A stretch of DNA of 64,000 bases from positions 845,359-909,358 of the forward strand of contig NZ_LT635782.1 of assembly GCF_900128425.1 (NCBI RefSeq), given 5' to 3'. Made by a program: the position numbers and the translations under genes. Below the pieces are notes generated by a model. The model saw nothing but the letters and a program-made list of their open reading frames with translations. It was not told the DNA's origin and did not search any database. The DNA comes from Anaerococcus urinomassiliensis. GTDB taxonomy: Bacteria; Bacillota; Clostridia; Tissierellales; Peptoniphilaceae. Shown here one piece after another: positions 1-8,521 of this stretch (within the stretch, counting starts at the first letter, position 1; every line of letters starts with the position of its first letter).

Positions 1-566
1 AAGAAATGAAGTAAATTTCTAGCATTCATAGTAAAAACTATTTTTGTTTCACAGGCATTTGGGAACACATATCTAGCATCCTCTATTGATTTTTTTTCCG
101 CCTTTGACCTAGCTTCTTTTTCATTAAGCCCAGCTGATAAGTTCTCCTCATAATATTTATCAAATAGAGATTCTGATATCTTTAAGTAAGATTCTTTGGA
201 ATTTTCCATGGCCTTTTCATATATTTCCAAGGCCTTACTATCCTCTTTTATCGCAGGTGGAATTATGTATTCAAAATCTTCTAGCCTTACATATCTCTGT
301 GATTGTTGGGAGTATGACGCAAGCCTATGTCTAACTAATTGGTGGGTCAGTGTTCTAGAAACTCCCTCAGCTGCAAAGGTAAAACTAACGTGTTCTATTG
401 GTGACATATGCCCCATATCCATTAGCATTGTTATGTATTTTTCTATTGATTTATCATCTAGTCTTTCTTTTATTTCTTCTATTCCAACCTTGGAATAACA
501 AAGTTTTCCAGCTTGGGCTATGGTTTCTTCTGCATTTTTAGTAAAATTTATCAATTCAATTCTCAT
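1..566 (-). CDS. thyX: Flavin-dependent thymidylate synthase ThyX (3' end outside window)
   Basis: ThyX makes dTMP from dUMP using FAD, NADPH and methylene-tetrahydrofolate in the cytoplasm. About 188 N-terminal residues are visible; the C-terminus lies beyond the window edge. The diagnostic ThyX motif is seen as [13 protein letters not shown] at residues 79-91, which matches RHRxxSxxxxSQR of the family. The start is ATG at 566, preceded by AGGAGG. It lies only 26 bases downstream of the terminator hairpin that ends the preceding gene, so either it has a very close promoter or it depends on read-through; no convincing promoter is visible. The family call is secure from the motif. ThyA is excluded because its folds and motifs are unrelated. 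Confidence 0.95.
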   Translation of the reverse strand, partial: MRIELINFTKNAEETIAQAGKLCYSKVGIEEIKERLDDKSIEKYITMLMDMGHMSPIEHVSFTFAAEGVSRTLTHQLVRHRLASYSQQSQRYVRLEDFEYIIPPAIKEDSKALEIYEKAMENSKESYLKISESLFDKYYEENLSAGLNEKEARSKAEKKSIEDARYVFPNACETKIVFTMNARNLLHF

Positions 567-592
567 TATATCCTCCTTCAATTATATTAACA

Positions 593-621
593 CAAAAAAA
601 GAGAAAGCCTAAGCTTTCTCT
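593..621 (-). terminator. Rho-independent terminator
   Basis: A perfect 8 bp stem (GAGAAAGC / GCTTTCTC) with a CTAA/TTAG loop is followed on the minus strand by a run of seven T. It ends the membrane-protein gene just upstream and sits immediately before thyX. Confidence 0.85.
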
Positions 622-635
622 AAAAAATTATTTTA

Positions 636-1829
636 TTATCTAATTGTTTCTTTTCTTACAAATTCTAAAGCTTTTTGTTCACCCATTTGGCCACCCCATG
701 CTGATAGTGCAAGAGCTGCTATAAGACCAAGGAATGTGATTACTGAACCAGCTGATGCTTTTTTGGATGCATCTTCTGCACCTTCTTTTGCATTTTCAAC
801 TGTTTCATCTACTTTATTTTCAGCTTCTGTTGCATAGTTGTTAATTTGTGTTGAAGCATCGTTTAAAGCTGTTTGAGCTTGTTTGTTAGCATCAACTAAA
901 CCATTATAAATATTATCGGTAACTTCTTCTGCTTCTTCTTGTGTTAGATCAGAGTTTTTAGCTACTGCATTTGCAATTGCATCTCTATCTGCAGAATCAG
1001 CTATTGTATTAGCCTTATCTTGAAGTGATTTCGTTAAGTCAGAAATAATTTTATTGGCATTATCTGGGTTTAGTGCTATATCTTTAACTGCTTGGCCAAT
1101 CTCATCTTTTGATTCTTCAAGTTGATTGTTAAGATATTCTGGTTGTAATTCTTCTATATCTGTATCAGCTAGATATTTTTCAACATTTTCTTGTAGTTCT
1201 GCTGTATCTACATCACCAATTGCATCTCCAGCTTTTTCTACACCAGCACTTACTGCATCACTTGTAGCTGAAATTGTTGAACCTGCTACATTTCCTGCAA
1301 CGTTAGCTGCTGTATTTACTGCAGTACCTGCAACATTTGCTGCTGCTCCTAGTACTTGACCAATAGCATTAATCACAAATGTTAGTAATAGTAGTATTGT
1401 AACTGCCCATGTAATAGCACCGTGCAATTTACCTGTTGATCTTGCTGAAAATCCAGCAACAAATCCACCTGCTAAAAATGATAAGATTAGAGTTATAGCA
1501 GTCAATATGCCTGTTCCTACGCCAACTCCTGATAGTGGATCACTAGTTGTTGGTGAGAATAGACCAAATCCTAGTGCAGCTGTAAGTAAGCTTAGTGTTG
1601 CAAAGCAAGCTGCTGCTGTTACTGCTCCAGCTAGTATTGAAGCCCAAGATAGGTTGTTTCCAGCTGGTATAGCGCTTGTTGCTTGTTCATATACTGGAAC
1701 ACCTGATCTTTGCTTTCTTTCTCTCTCACTTCTGTGTGGAGCTCTATTTGTATTCCTGCTTGATCTTTCAACATTTCTTTCTGTTTCAAAAATTTCCTTT
1801 TTTGAATCATTATTTTTTTTATCTGTCAT
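636..1829 (-). CDS. Membrane protein with long helical domain, unknown function
   Basis: I do not recognise a named family. The 397-residue product has a charged, Arg-rich N-terminus (about 1-55). Three hydrophobic segments follow at about 60-85, 103-130 and 135-165. Next comes a long Ala/Asp/Asn/Glu-rich helical stretch (about 170-355), and a last membrane segment lies at about 362-380 just before the C-terminus. The segment after the third helix contains short AANVAG/TAVN repeats that resemble amphipathic apolipoprotein-like helices. The start ATG has AAAGGAGG upstream, and a terminator follows. It is a monocistronic gene. A role in envelope structure or stress is conceivable but not shown by any motif. 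Confidence 0.75.
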   Translation of the reverse strand: MTDKKNNDSKKEIFETERNVERSSRNTNRAPHRSERERKQRSGVPVYEQATSAIPAGNNLSWASILAGAVTAAACFATLSLLTAALGFGLFSPTTSDPLSGVGVGTGILTAITLILSFLAGGFVAGFSARSTGKLHGAITWAVTILLLLTFVINAIGQVLGAAANVAGTAVNTAANVAGNVAGSTISATSDAVSAGVEKAGDAIGDVDTAELQENVEKYLADTDIEELQPEYLNNQLEESKDEIGQAVKDIALNPDNANKIISDLTKSLQDKANTIADSADRDAIANAVAKNSDLTQEEAEEVTDNIYNGLVDANKQAQTALNDASTQINNYATEAENKVDETVENAKEGAEDASKKASAGSVITFLGLIAALALSAWGGQMGEQKALEFVRKETIR

Positions 1830-1931
1830 GATTCCTCCTTTAATAATAACAATATAATATATTTTTGTTACTGGTTATATTATACCCATTCACTATGATT
1901 TTCAACTTTTTTTGAACTTTCAATAATATTA

Positions 1932-2861
1932 TTAAAACTTGTGGTTTATATTAGACTTGATATCTTGGGCTCTTTCAATCTCACTAACCATATCTCTGCC
2001 TTTAATCATTTTCTTGATATTTCTGACATCAAGGATGATAACATCATGCTTCAAAAGTTCATCCTTGCTCTTATCATCAAGGTAAGATGAATGAATTATT
2101 AAAACAGGAGTTATTCCTTCTATTAGGCCTTCGTATTGCTTAACCAAGTCATCTATAAAGGCTTTTTCTACAGTTTTTTCGTATTCATAATTTTTGATAT
2201 CTATGGCGTATTTTTTCTTATTTTTCCTGGCAAACAATTCAAAGTCGTGGCTTCTTTGATATTTATTTTGGTATTCTTCTATGTGGTAGCCGCAATTCTT
2301 AAAGGCTGTTTTGATAAGTTTTTGAGAATTATAATCAAATTGAATCTTCTTTAGGGCCTTTAGTAGGTCAGTTGGATTAATTTTAAAGAATCCACGATAC
2401 TCTGTCTCCTTGTCATTTCTTTGTATGTCAAAACCTAGCAAAGTATCGTCAATAATATTGAAATTCCCATGAGCAATTGCATTTCTTATATGTCTTAACA
2501 AGGCCATAGCCTTGGTCTCTCCAGGAGATATAGTCATTATTATTTTGTATTCTCTGGGACATACTTCCTTTAGAAAAGGCTTTATGATCTTTTCATCGAT
2601 TGTTTCTGTAAATAAAACATCTTCATCTTCTAAATTCATAGCCTTCATTATTTCTAAGAAAATATAATTGTCATATTGTGGATTTAATAAAAGTTCGTTC
2701 TTCTTTGATTGCTCTGACTTTATATTTGGCACATACCAAAGCAAATAATAGATTGCTTGTGTTAAATCCGGGCTTATTTCAATAGGAATTTCTCCGTGAT
2801 CTATTGTATATGGTGTTTTCTTTTTGCAAGAATCAAATTCAAATTTATCTGTAAGTTCCAT
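1932..2861 (-). CDS. HEPN domain plus Mrr-like nuclease-fold protein
   Basis: This 309-residue protein seems to join two nuclease-type modules. The N-terminal half is helical and carries RNAIAH at 126-131, which fits the Rx4-6H motif of HEPN domains, many of which are metal-independent RNases. The C-terminal part has a restriction-endonuclease-like pattern: D206 in a SHDFELFARK strand, then D221-I-K223 (the DxK of PD-(D/E)xK), then Q242 in a KQY helix, as in Mrr-type enzymes. It is the last gene of a four-gene operon and overlaps the macrodomain gene by 17 bases, suggesting coupled translation. The start has AGGATAAACAATG. Activity is inferred from motifs only; it could be a toxin, a defence effector or an RNA-processing factor. 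Confidence 0.6.
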   Translation of the reverse strand: MELTDKFEFDSCKKKTPYTIDHGEIPIEISPDLTQAIYYLLWYVPNIKSEQSKKNELLLNPQYDNYIFLEIMKAMNLEDEDVLFTETIDEKIIKPFLKEVCPREYKIIMTISPGETKAMALLRHIRNAIAHGNFNIIDDTLLGFDIQRNDKETEYRGFFKINPTDLLKALKKIQFDYNSQKLIKTAFKNCGYHIEEYQNKYQRSHDFELFARKNKKKYAIDIKNYEYEKTVEKAFIDDLVKQYEGLIEGITPVLIIHSSYLDDKSKDELLKHDVIILDVRNIKKMIKGRDMVSEIERAQDIKSNINHKF

Positions 2862-3348
2862 TGTTTATCCTATCTATTATTTCCTTATCAACTATGGTTA
2901 GATACACGTCCATATCATTTTCTTTTAAAAATTTTTCAATTGTACTTTTGCCTATTTCGTATGCATTAATTTTGGGAAACCCATAAATCCCAGCAGAAAT
3001 CAAAGGAAAGGCAAGAGAAGTAATATTATTTTCTTTAGCAAGTAACAAAGAATTTTTGTAAGAATTTCTGAGTAGTCTTACAGATTCCTCTTCGTTATTT
3101 GGATTATACACTGGGCCAGCCGTATGGATTATATACCCTGCTTTCAAATCAAATCCATCTGTAATGACAGCTTCTCCTGTTTTTATTGGTGATATTTTCT
3201 CACAAGCTTTGGTAAGCTTATCAGCTCCTGCAGCTCTAAATATGGCTCCACAAACTCCACCGCCCTTTTTTAGTCCAGTGTTTGCCGCATTTACTATAGC
3301 CTCTACATCCATCTTTGTTATATCTTCATTAACTATTTTAAAACTCAT
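2845..3348 (-). CDS. Macrodomain protein (ADP-ribose binding or hydrolysing)
   Basis: The 167-residue protein is a stand-alone macrodomain of the O-acetyl-ADP-ribose deacetylase / MacroD type. The family signatures are visible: VNAANTGLKKGGGVCGAI around 19-36 (NAAN plus the glycine-rich substrate loop) and ISAGIYGFP around 117-125 (phosphate-binding loop). These proteins bind ADP-ribose and often remove it from proteins, nucleic acids or acetyl-ADP-ribose. Its ATG abuts the TAG of the upstream 140-residue gene, and its 3' end overlaps the HEPN/nuclease gene by 17 bases, so the four genes are probably translated in a coupled way. Pairing with a nuclease-like partner hints at ADP-ribose-based signalling or reversal of ADP-ribosylation, but that is inference. 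Confidence 0.88.
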   Translation of the reverse strand: MSFKIVNEDITKMDVEAIVNAANTGLKKGGGVCGAIFRAAGADKLTKACEKISPIKTGEAVITDGFDLKAGYIIHTAGPVYNPNNEEESVRLLRNSYKNSLLLAKENNITSLAFPLISAGIYGFPKINAYEIGKSTIEKFLKENDMDVYLTIVDKEIIDRINNGTYR

Positions 3349-3771
3349 CTATACCTCTAATAAAACTTTGTTATCCCACTTTATCTCTAGGTCTCCTGTA
3401 AAATGTATATCTAAAAAACAATCATATGCTTTATTATCTTGATATTTTGTAGCTATGCCAAAAAAGTGTACAAGGCCATATCCATAGGCTTCTTCAAGGA
3501 TATCAAAGCTATATTCATTGAAGTCAGAAATATTAACAGCAAAAATATTCTTATCATCATAAATTCTTATTCTTATTGGATAATCGCTGTTAGCTTCTAT
3601 ATCAATAAGGTCATTGATTATGATTAGAGGCTCATCCAAGATATAAGTATCAGTTTGACCTAACAAATAGGCATTGTTAAGCTTTATATATGCAGTATTA
3701 TCCTCTATTTCTATATTTTCTATTCTCATATCATGCAAAGAAATCATCTCTTGATATGGATTTACAATCAT
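3349..3771 (-). CDS. Hypothetical protein in macrodomain operon
   Basis: This 140-residue protein belongs to no family I recognise. It is acidic, has no signal peptide or membrane segment, and its alternation of hydrophobic residues suggests a mostly beta fold. It contains an extended run of short strands and ends in a DIHFTGDLEIKW strand. Its start codon overlaps the stop of the upstream lipoprotein gene by four bases (ATGA), and its TAG abuts the ATG of the macrodomain gene. The size and acidity resemble small immunity or inhibitor proteins, yet no specific motif supports that. The reading frame is clearly real because of its tight operon position. Confidence 0.65.
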   Translation of the reverse strand: MIVNPYQEMISLHDMRIENIEIEDNTAYIKLNNAYLLGQTDTYILDEPLIIINDLIDIEANSDYPIRIRIYDDKNIFAVNISDFNEYSFDILEEAYGYGLVHFFGIATKYQDNKAYDCFLDIHFTGDLEIKWDNKVLLEV

Positions 3772-4784
3772 CTTATGTACTCCTCAATATCCTTGTAGAA
3801 ATTGCTTACATAATAGTCAACAAATTCATACTTTGACCTATCAAAATAATAGTAATAATAATCGCTGCCATTGGCGACCATGCCTGTAACATCAACATAA
3901 GACCATGTATCTCCAAGTTTTATTACATTCCATTGGTGTTCTCCGGAATAGTCATCAGGTCTATTAGGATCTTCAGTATTTCCTGTAACTGAATAGCAAG
4001 GGATACCCACCTCTTGGCAAAGTCTTGTAAAGCTTTGGGCAAAACCAGAACATTGGCTTGATCCCTTTACCAAGGCTCCGAACATATTATTTTCGATGAT
4101 ATTATCCTTGTCACCGTGGTATTGGTATTCGTTATTTTCGGCTAACCAGAGAGCAAAATAATATGCCTTATCATAGTCATTATCGTAATTATCATTTGCA
4201 TAGTCGACCAGAACCTTGATTTGGCTTTCAACAGCCTTTTCTTCATCAGGATTTAGGTAGGTTTTGGTATTCTCCTCTATTACATATCTTGGTTTTAAGG
4301 AGAAAGTCTTTTCATCAAACCAGTAATTGTAGTAAATATAGGGTTCAATCTTACCCTTAGAATAAAATGGGCTTAGCAGAAATAGATCTGTGGCAAAGTC
4401 CATCTTGTCATCAAAATCATTCTCGATTTTTACATTTGGATCCTTCAAAGCTTCTGTTAGGATTCTACTGACATAAAAAGTCTGATTTACATCATCATAA
4501 TATTCCACCATCATCACAGCATATTTATCCTGAGTTTTTAGGTCCTTAAACCTATCTTCAAGCAAAAAACCCGGTTTTATTATTTCATAGTCTAGAGTCT
4601 TTGCCTTAAATGGCGGTTCTTTAAGGATAGGACTTTTGGGTTTTTTTTCATCCAAAGAAACCTTACTTTCATCTATCATCTTATCTTCAGTCAAGCTATC
4701 AATAGGAGCAACTCCCCCCTCCTTTGATTTATTGGTACATGAAGATAGTAGTAAAAATATTAATATATAAATAATTTTTTTCAT
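3768..4784 (-). CDS. Lipoprotein with transglutaminase-like domain
   Basis: The 338-residue product starts with a lipoprotein signal, with lipobox cysteine C16 after a hydrophobic stretch (LLLSSC), so it should be anchored on the outer face of the membrane. The C-terminal third is a transglutaminase/protease-like core. C245 is in GSSQCSGFAQ, H283 in GEHQWN and D298 in SYVDVT, giving the Cys-His-Asp triad in the usual order. Bacterial members are usually proteases or peptide-modifying enzymes of the cell surface. It is the first gene of the operon leading to the macrodomain and HEPN genes. That is an unusual mix of a surface enzyme with intracellular proteins. The substrate is unknown. Confidence 0.8.
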   Translation of the reverse strand: MKKIIYILIFLLLSSCTNKSKEGGVAPIDSLTEDKMIDESKVSLDEKKPKSPILKEPPFKAKTLDYEIIKPGFLLEDRFKDLKTQDKYAVMMVEYYDDVNQTFYVSRILTEALKDPNVKIENDFDDKMDFATDLFLLSPFYSKGKIEPYIYYNYWFDEKTFSLKPRYVIEENTKTYLNPDEEKAVESQIKVLVDYANDNYDNDYDKAYYFALWLAENNEYQYHGDKDNIIENNMFGALVKGSSQCSGFAQSFTRLCQEVGIPCYSVTGNTEDPNRPDDYSGEHQWNVIKLGDTWSYVDVTGMVANGSDYYYYYFDRSKYEFVDYYVSNFYKDIEEYIR

Positions 4785-4868
4785 ATTATCCCTCGAAATC
4801 TCCGTATTAGTATTTTACCACATTTAAGCAAAATTCTTAGACCATATTATTTTATTGAAGTGCAGTAA

Positions 4869-4897
4869 TTTACAAAAACGTTTCTCTTGTTTAAAAT
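4869..4897 (+). promoter_or_regulatory. Promoter of glycerate kinase gene
   Basis: TTTACA (4869-4874) and TAAAAT (4892-4897) are separated by 17 bases. An AAACGTTT palindrome lies in the spacer and might be a repressor site. A strong AAAGGAGG ribosome site follows. Confidence 0.6.
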
Positions 4898-4916
4898 TAT
4901 ATAAAGGAGGTTACCT

Positions 4917-6056
4917 ATGAAAATCCTAATAATGATTGATTCCTTCAAGGGATCTTTATCATCATCAGATGCTGGAAACATTATCAAAGATGAGATAGAA
5001 AAGCTTAATCCAAGGGAAGATATTATTGTTCTTCCAGTAGCTGATGGAGGTGAAGGAACTGTAGAATCTATGAGCGAGCTTGATGGGGCAAGTCTTATCG
5101 AAGTTCAAGTTGAAAACCCGCTTTTCGAAAAAATTCTTGGCAATTATGCAATAATTAAAGATAAAAATCTGGCTATAATGGAAATGAGTCAGGCAGCGGG
5201 TTTGGTATTGATTAAAGACAGACTCTCTCCCCTAAGGGCAAGTACTTATGGTGTTGGTACTATGATTAAAGATGCACTTGATAAAGGAATTAGAAATTTC
5301 ATTATTGGTATCGGTGGATCTGCAACAAATGACGGTGGAGTGGGCATGCTACAAGCTCTTGGCTTTAGATTCTATGATAAAAATGCCAATGAAATCCCCC
5401 CATCAAACGAGGGTTTGAAAGATTTATCAAAAATTGATTTATCAAATGCCGACCCAAGACTTAAAGAATGTTCCTTCAAAATAGCTTGTGATGTTGATAA
5501 TCCACTTACAGGCAAGAGAGGTTCTGCCAAAGTCTATGGCCCACAAAAAGGAGCAAACCCTAATGAAGTAGAAATAATAGATGATAATTTATCCTTATTT
5601 CACAAAAAAACAATGGAAGTTATAACAAACGCAGATGACATTTATCCAGGAGTAGGGGCAGCTGGAGGCCTAGGTTATGCTTTTAAAAACTATCTAGGAG
5701 CTGAACTCTCTCCAGGCATAGAATTAATACTTCAAATGCTAAATGTCAAGGACTACCTTAGTGAAGCAGACCTGGTGATAACAGGCGAAGGAAAGATGGA
5801 CTTTCAGTCATCAATGGGCAAGGCTCCTACAGGTGTTGCAAAACTTGCCAAAACGTACGGTTCAAAAGTTATTGCTTTTGCGGGAGTAGTTGACAATGAT
5901 GCAGTGGAAGTCAACAACTACGGCATTGATGCCTTCTTCCCTATACTTGATCAAATAAGAAGTGTAGAAGATGCCATGGATGCCAAAATAGCAGAAGAAA
6001 ATTTACGCAGATGTGTTAATCAAGTCTTTAGATTAATATATTTATATAAAAATTAG
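4917..6056 (+). CDS. glxK: Glycerate 2-kinase (GarK/GlxK family)
   Basis: The enzyme phosphorylates D-glycerate with ATP to give 2-phosphoglycerate, feeding glycolysis. The 379-residue length is normal for the GarK/GlxK family. Recognisable segments include DSFKGSLSS near the N-terminus, PVADGGEGTVE at about 41-51 (substrate/ATP region), the GIGGSATNDGGVG loop near 138-150, and VITGEGKMDFQS near 288. The start is ATG after AAAGGAGGTTACCT. The gene is followed after ten bases by a GntP-family permease gene, so the pair would import and phosphorylate glycerate or a related acid. The permease is broken by a stop codon, which may leave this kinase without its own importer. Confidence 0.93.
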   Translation: MKILIMIDSFKGSLSSSDAGNIIKDEIEKLNPREDIIVLPVADGGEGTVESMSELDGASLIEVQVENPLFEKILGNYAIIKDKNLAIMEMSQAAGLVLIKDRLSPLRASTYGVGTMIKDALDKGIRNFIIGIGGSATNDGGVGMLQALGFRFYDKNANEIPPSNEGLKDLSKIDLSNADPRLKECSFKIACDVDNPLTGKRGSAKVYGPQKGANPNEVEIIDDNLSLFHKKTMEVITNADDIYPGVGAAGGLGYAFKNYLGAELSPGIELILQMLNVKDYLSEADLVITGEGKMDFQSSMGKAPTGVAKLAKTYGSKVIAFAGVVDNDAVEVNNYGIDAFFPILDQIRSVEDAMDAKIAEENLRRCVNQVFRLIYLYKN

Positions 6057-6066
6057 GAGAAAAAAA

Positions 6067-7449
6067 ATGACAGGTATTCCATTAATAATTGTTTTTATAC
6101 TTACAATAGTCTTAATGATATTTATGATTAGTAAACTAAATATACATCCATTCTTATCCATATTATCAGTTTCTTTAGTCTTTGGACTCATTGCTGGTAT
6201 CCCACTTGTGGATCAAACTGCAGAAGATGGAACTGTTATCAAAGGCATAGCCAATATAATTGGCGAAGGTTTCTCAGGTGCATTTACTTCTATAGGTATT
6301 GTAATCATCCTAGGAACCATAATAGGAGCACTCTTGGAAGAAACAGGTGCAGCACTAAAACTTGCCGATATGGTTGTAAACTTAGTTGGTGAAAAAAGAC
6401 CAGAACTAGCCATGCTTATTATGGGCTGGGTAGTATCTATCCCAGTATTTTGTGATTCTGGTTTTGTAATTCTTAACCCTATTAGAAAGGCTTTAACCAA
6501 AAGAACATCAGCCTCATCTGTAGCTATGACTATGTGCTTATCTGCAGGACTATATGCATCACATGTATTCATACCACCTACACCAGGACCAATAGCTGCT
6601 GCCAATACTATAGGTGTAGGAAGCGACTTATTACTTGTAATGGGGCTTGGTTTAATAGTTTCTATCCCAGCCCTAGCAGGTTCATATTTTTATGCCAAAA
6701 AGCAAAGTTCAAATATAGAAGAATTAGTAGAAGATGACAGTTTGAAAACTTACGAAGAAATCAAGGCTGAATAAGGAACACTTCCTGGTGGATTCTTATC
6801 ATTAGCCCCAATCATAATCCCAGTAATATTGATGGCTTTAAGTAATATATTTAAGATTATGAAAGCAGAAGGTTTTGTCAATGATTTGTTTTTATTCTTG
6901 GGAACTCCAATCATAGCTCTAGCAGTTGGACTTATCTTTGGCATAATACTGCTAAATAGCAGAGGAAAGATAGATCACCTTTATGAAATTGTAAATGAAT
7001 CCTTAAAGGTTGCAGGACCAATTCTATTTGTTACTGCCGCAGGCGGCGTTTTGGGCAAAGTTATAGCTAGCTCTGGCATAGTCGGATTTATCACAGACAA
7101 TGCAAGAGTATTCCAAAGTATAGGAATATTCTTCCCATTTATTATAGCTGCTATACTTAAAACAGCTCAAGGCTCATCAACTGTTGCTATCACAACATCA
7201 GCTGGAATAATAGCCCCACTACTTCCAGTCCTTGGCCTTGACTCAACAGTAAGCTCAGCTTTAGTAGTAATGGCTATAGGAACAGGAGCAATGACAGTTT
7301 CCCACGCCAACGACTCCTACTTCTGGGTTGTAACAAAATTTGGTGGCTTACGTGCAGAAGATGGATACAAAACTCAAACAATGGTAACTCTAGTAGAAGG
7401 TATTTGTGGAATGCTAGGAGTATTTATCCTGTCACTATTTTTACATTAA
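6067..7449 (+). pseudogene. GntP-family gluconate/glycerate permease, interrupted by in-frame TAA
   Basis: The gene would encode a GntP-family proton symporter for gluconate, glycerate or a related sugar acid. A TAA at 6772-6774 splits it into a 235-residue N-terminal part and a C-terminal part with internal ATG at 6829. Both parts are in the same frame, and the codons right after the stop read GTLPGGFLSLAPIIIPV, a normal family continuation. Ignoring the stop, the protein would have 460 residues, the usual family length. Visible family features are the SIPVFCDSGFVIL and HVFIPPTPGPIAAA segments and, in the second part, LKTAQGSSTVAITT and VSHANDSYFWVV. A single base change explains the break. 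It could be a true inactivating mutation, a sequencing error or, less likely, programmed readthrough. It follows glycerate kinase. Confidence 0.85.
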
Positions 7450-7464
7450 AATATAAATAAAATC

Positions 7465-7502
7465 AATAACCGACAGATTTTAAATACCTGCCGGTTATTT
7501 TT
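7465..7502 (+). terminator. Terminator after the permease gene
   Basis: AATAACCG pairs with CGGTTATT, extended by a partly paired ACAG/CTGC, and is followed by TTTTTG. It lies between convergent genes and may also act for the histidine kinase gene on the other strand. Confidence 0.75.
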
Positions 7503-7525
7503 GAAATTAATTATTCCGCTCTTTA

Positions 7526-8521
7526 CTAAAATGCATTAATATCTCTAAAACTTAGTTCAATATTAAATTTTCCACCAGCCACATATGCATGGACTCCTAT
7601 TCCCAAGTCATCAGCAAAAGATTTTACAAGATATAGACCAAGACCTGTAGATTCTGATAAGTGGGAATTTGATCCGGTATATGACTTATCAAATAAAAAT
7701 GCCATGTCTCTATTAGAAGGCATATGACCATCATTTGAAATTTTAAATATTACATCATTATCTTCTATTGTTTTAAAAGTAATTACATTTTCAGCATACT
7801 TTATGCTATTAGAAAGAAGCTGGGATATTATAAATGATAAAGTATTATAATCACAAATCACATCCACATCACTTACATTGTTGATGATCCTAAGTTCTTT
7901 TTCCATAATAATAGGATAAAAGTCAATTAAAGTATTATCTAATACATCTTTAATCTTCAATTTTTTTATATCATAGTCTTTTTTACTTGAATTTGCCCTT
8001 GCATAATATAATACAGTATCCAATTTATTTTTTATTTGTTGATTAGAGATATTTAATCTTTGATATAAGTCATCATCCATATTAGATTTATTATTATCTA
8101 ATACTAGTGAGGACGCAGCAAGGGGTGTTTTTATATCATGGGCCCACTTTTCAATTATATCTCTATAATTTATTAGCTCAGATCTATTATATTCAAATTT
8201 GGATAATAACTTTTTCTGATTATAAAATACACTTTCAACCAGGGGCTTATAATCTATACCTAGCTCTTCAATTAATTTATCTCTTGAAGAAAAGTCCGTA
8301 TCTTCATAAAATCTATGGACAAGTTTTCTAATTCTTTTTTGCCTATTAATTTCACTTATTAGCAATGTAAATATGCTTATAAGAAGAAATAAAATTAAGA
8401 AAATAAATATTGTATCAAAATTTTCTATCTTTAGTACTTTCATAAGCAAGGAAAATACAAAGACAGAAATTATAAGTATTATAATTGGCTTTGCTGAATT
8501 TTTCAAAAAACTATATTTCAT
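7526..8521 (-). CDS. Intramembrane-sensing histidine kinase (BceS-like)
   Basis: The 331-residue sensor kinase has two membrane helices at about 12-30 and 35-55 with almost no extracellular loop. This is typical of BceS-type kinases that sense through an associated ABC transporter. The phosphoacceptor is H128 in WAHDIKTPL. The ATPase part has an N box (SQLLSNSIKYA), a G1 box (KISNDGH) and a G2 box (STGLGLYLVK). It overlaps the response regulator gene by four bases and ends the five-gene module. It would phosphorylate the adjacent regulator in response to peptide antibiotics or another cell-envelope signal handled by the neighbouring FtsX-like permease. Confidence 0.9.
   Translation of the reverse strand: MKYSFLKNSAKPIIILIISVFVFSLLMKVLKIENFDTIFIFLILFLLISIFTLLISEINRQKRIRKLVHRFYEDTDFSSRDKLIEELGIDYKPLVESVFYNQKKLLSKFEYNRSELINYRDIIEKWAHDIKTPLAASSLVLDNNKSNMDDDLYQRLNISNQQIKNKLDTVLYYARANSSKKDYDIKKLKIKDVLDNTLIDFYPIIMEKELRIINNVSDVDVICDYNTLSFIISQLLSNSIKYAENVITFKTIEDNDVIFKISNDGHMPSNRDMAFLFDKSYTGSNSHLSESTGLGLYLVKSFADDLGIGVHAYVAGGKFNIELSFRDINAF

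Noticed and set aside
196..498. Plus-strand open frame of 100 codons
   Set aside because: It lies fully opposite thyX, which has the ThyX motif; it has no ribosome site.
6829..7449. Independent short permease gene
   Set aside because: It is in the same frame as the preceding part, lacks a ribosome site and begins inside a transmembrane segment, so it is the rest of the broken gene.
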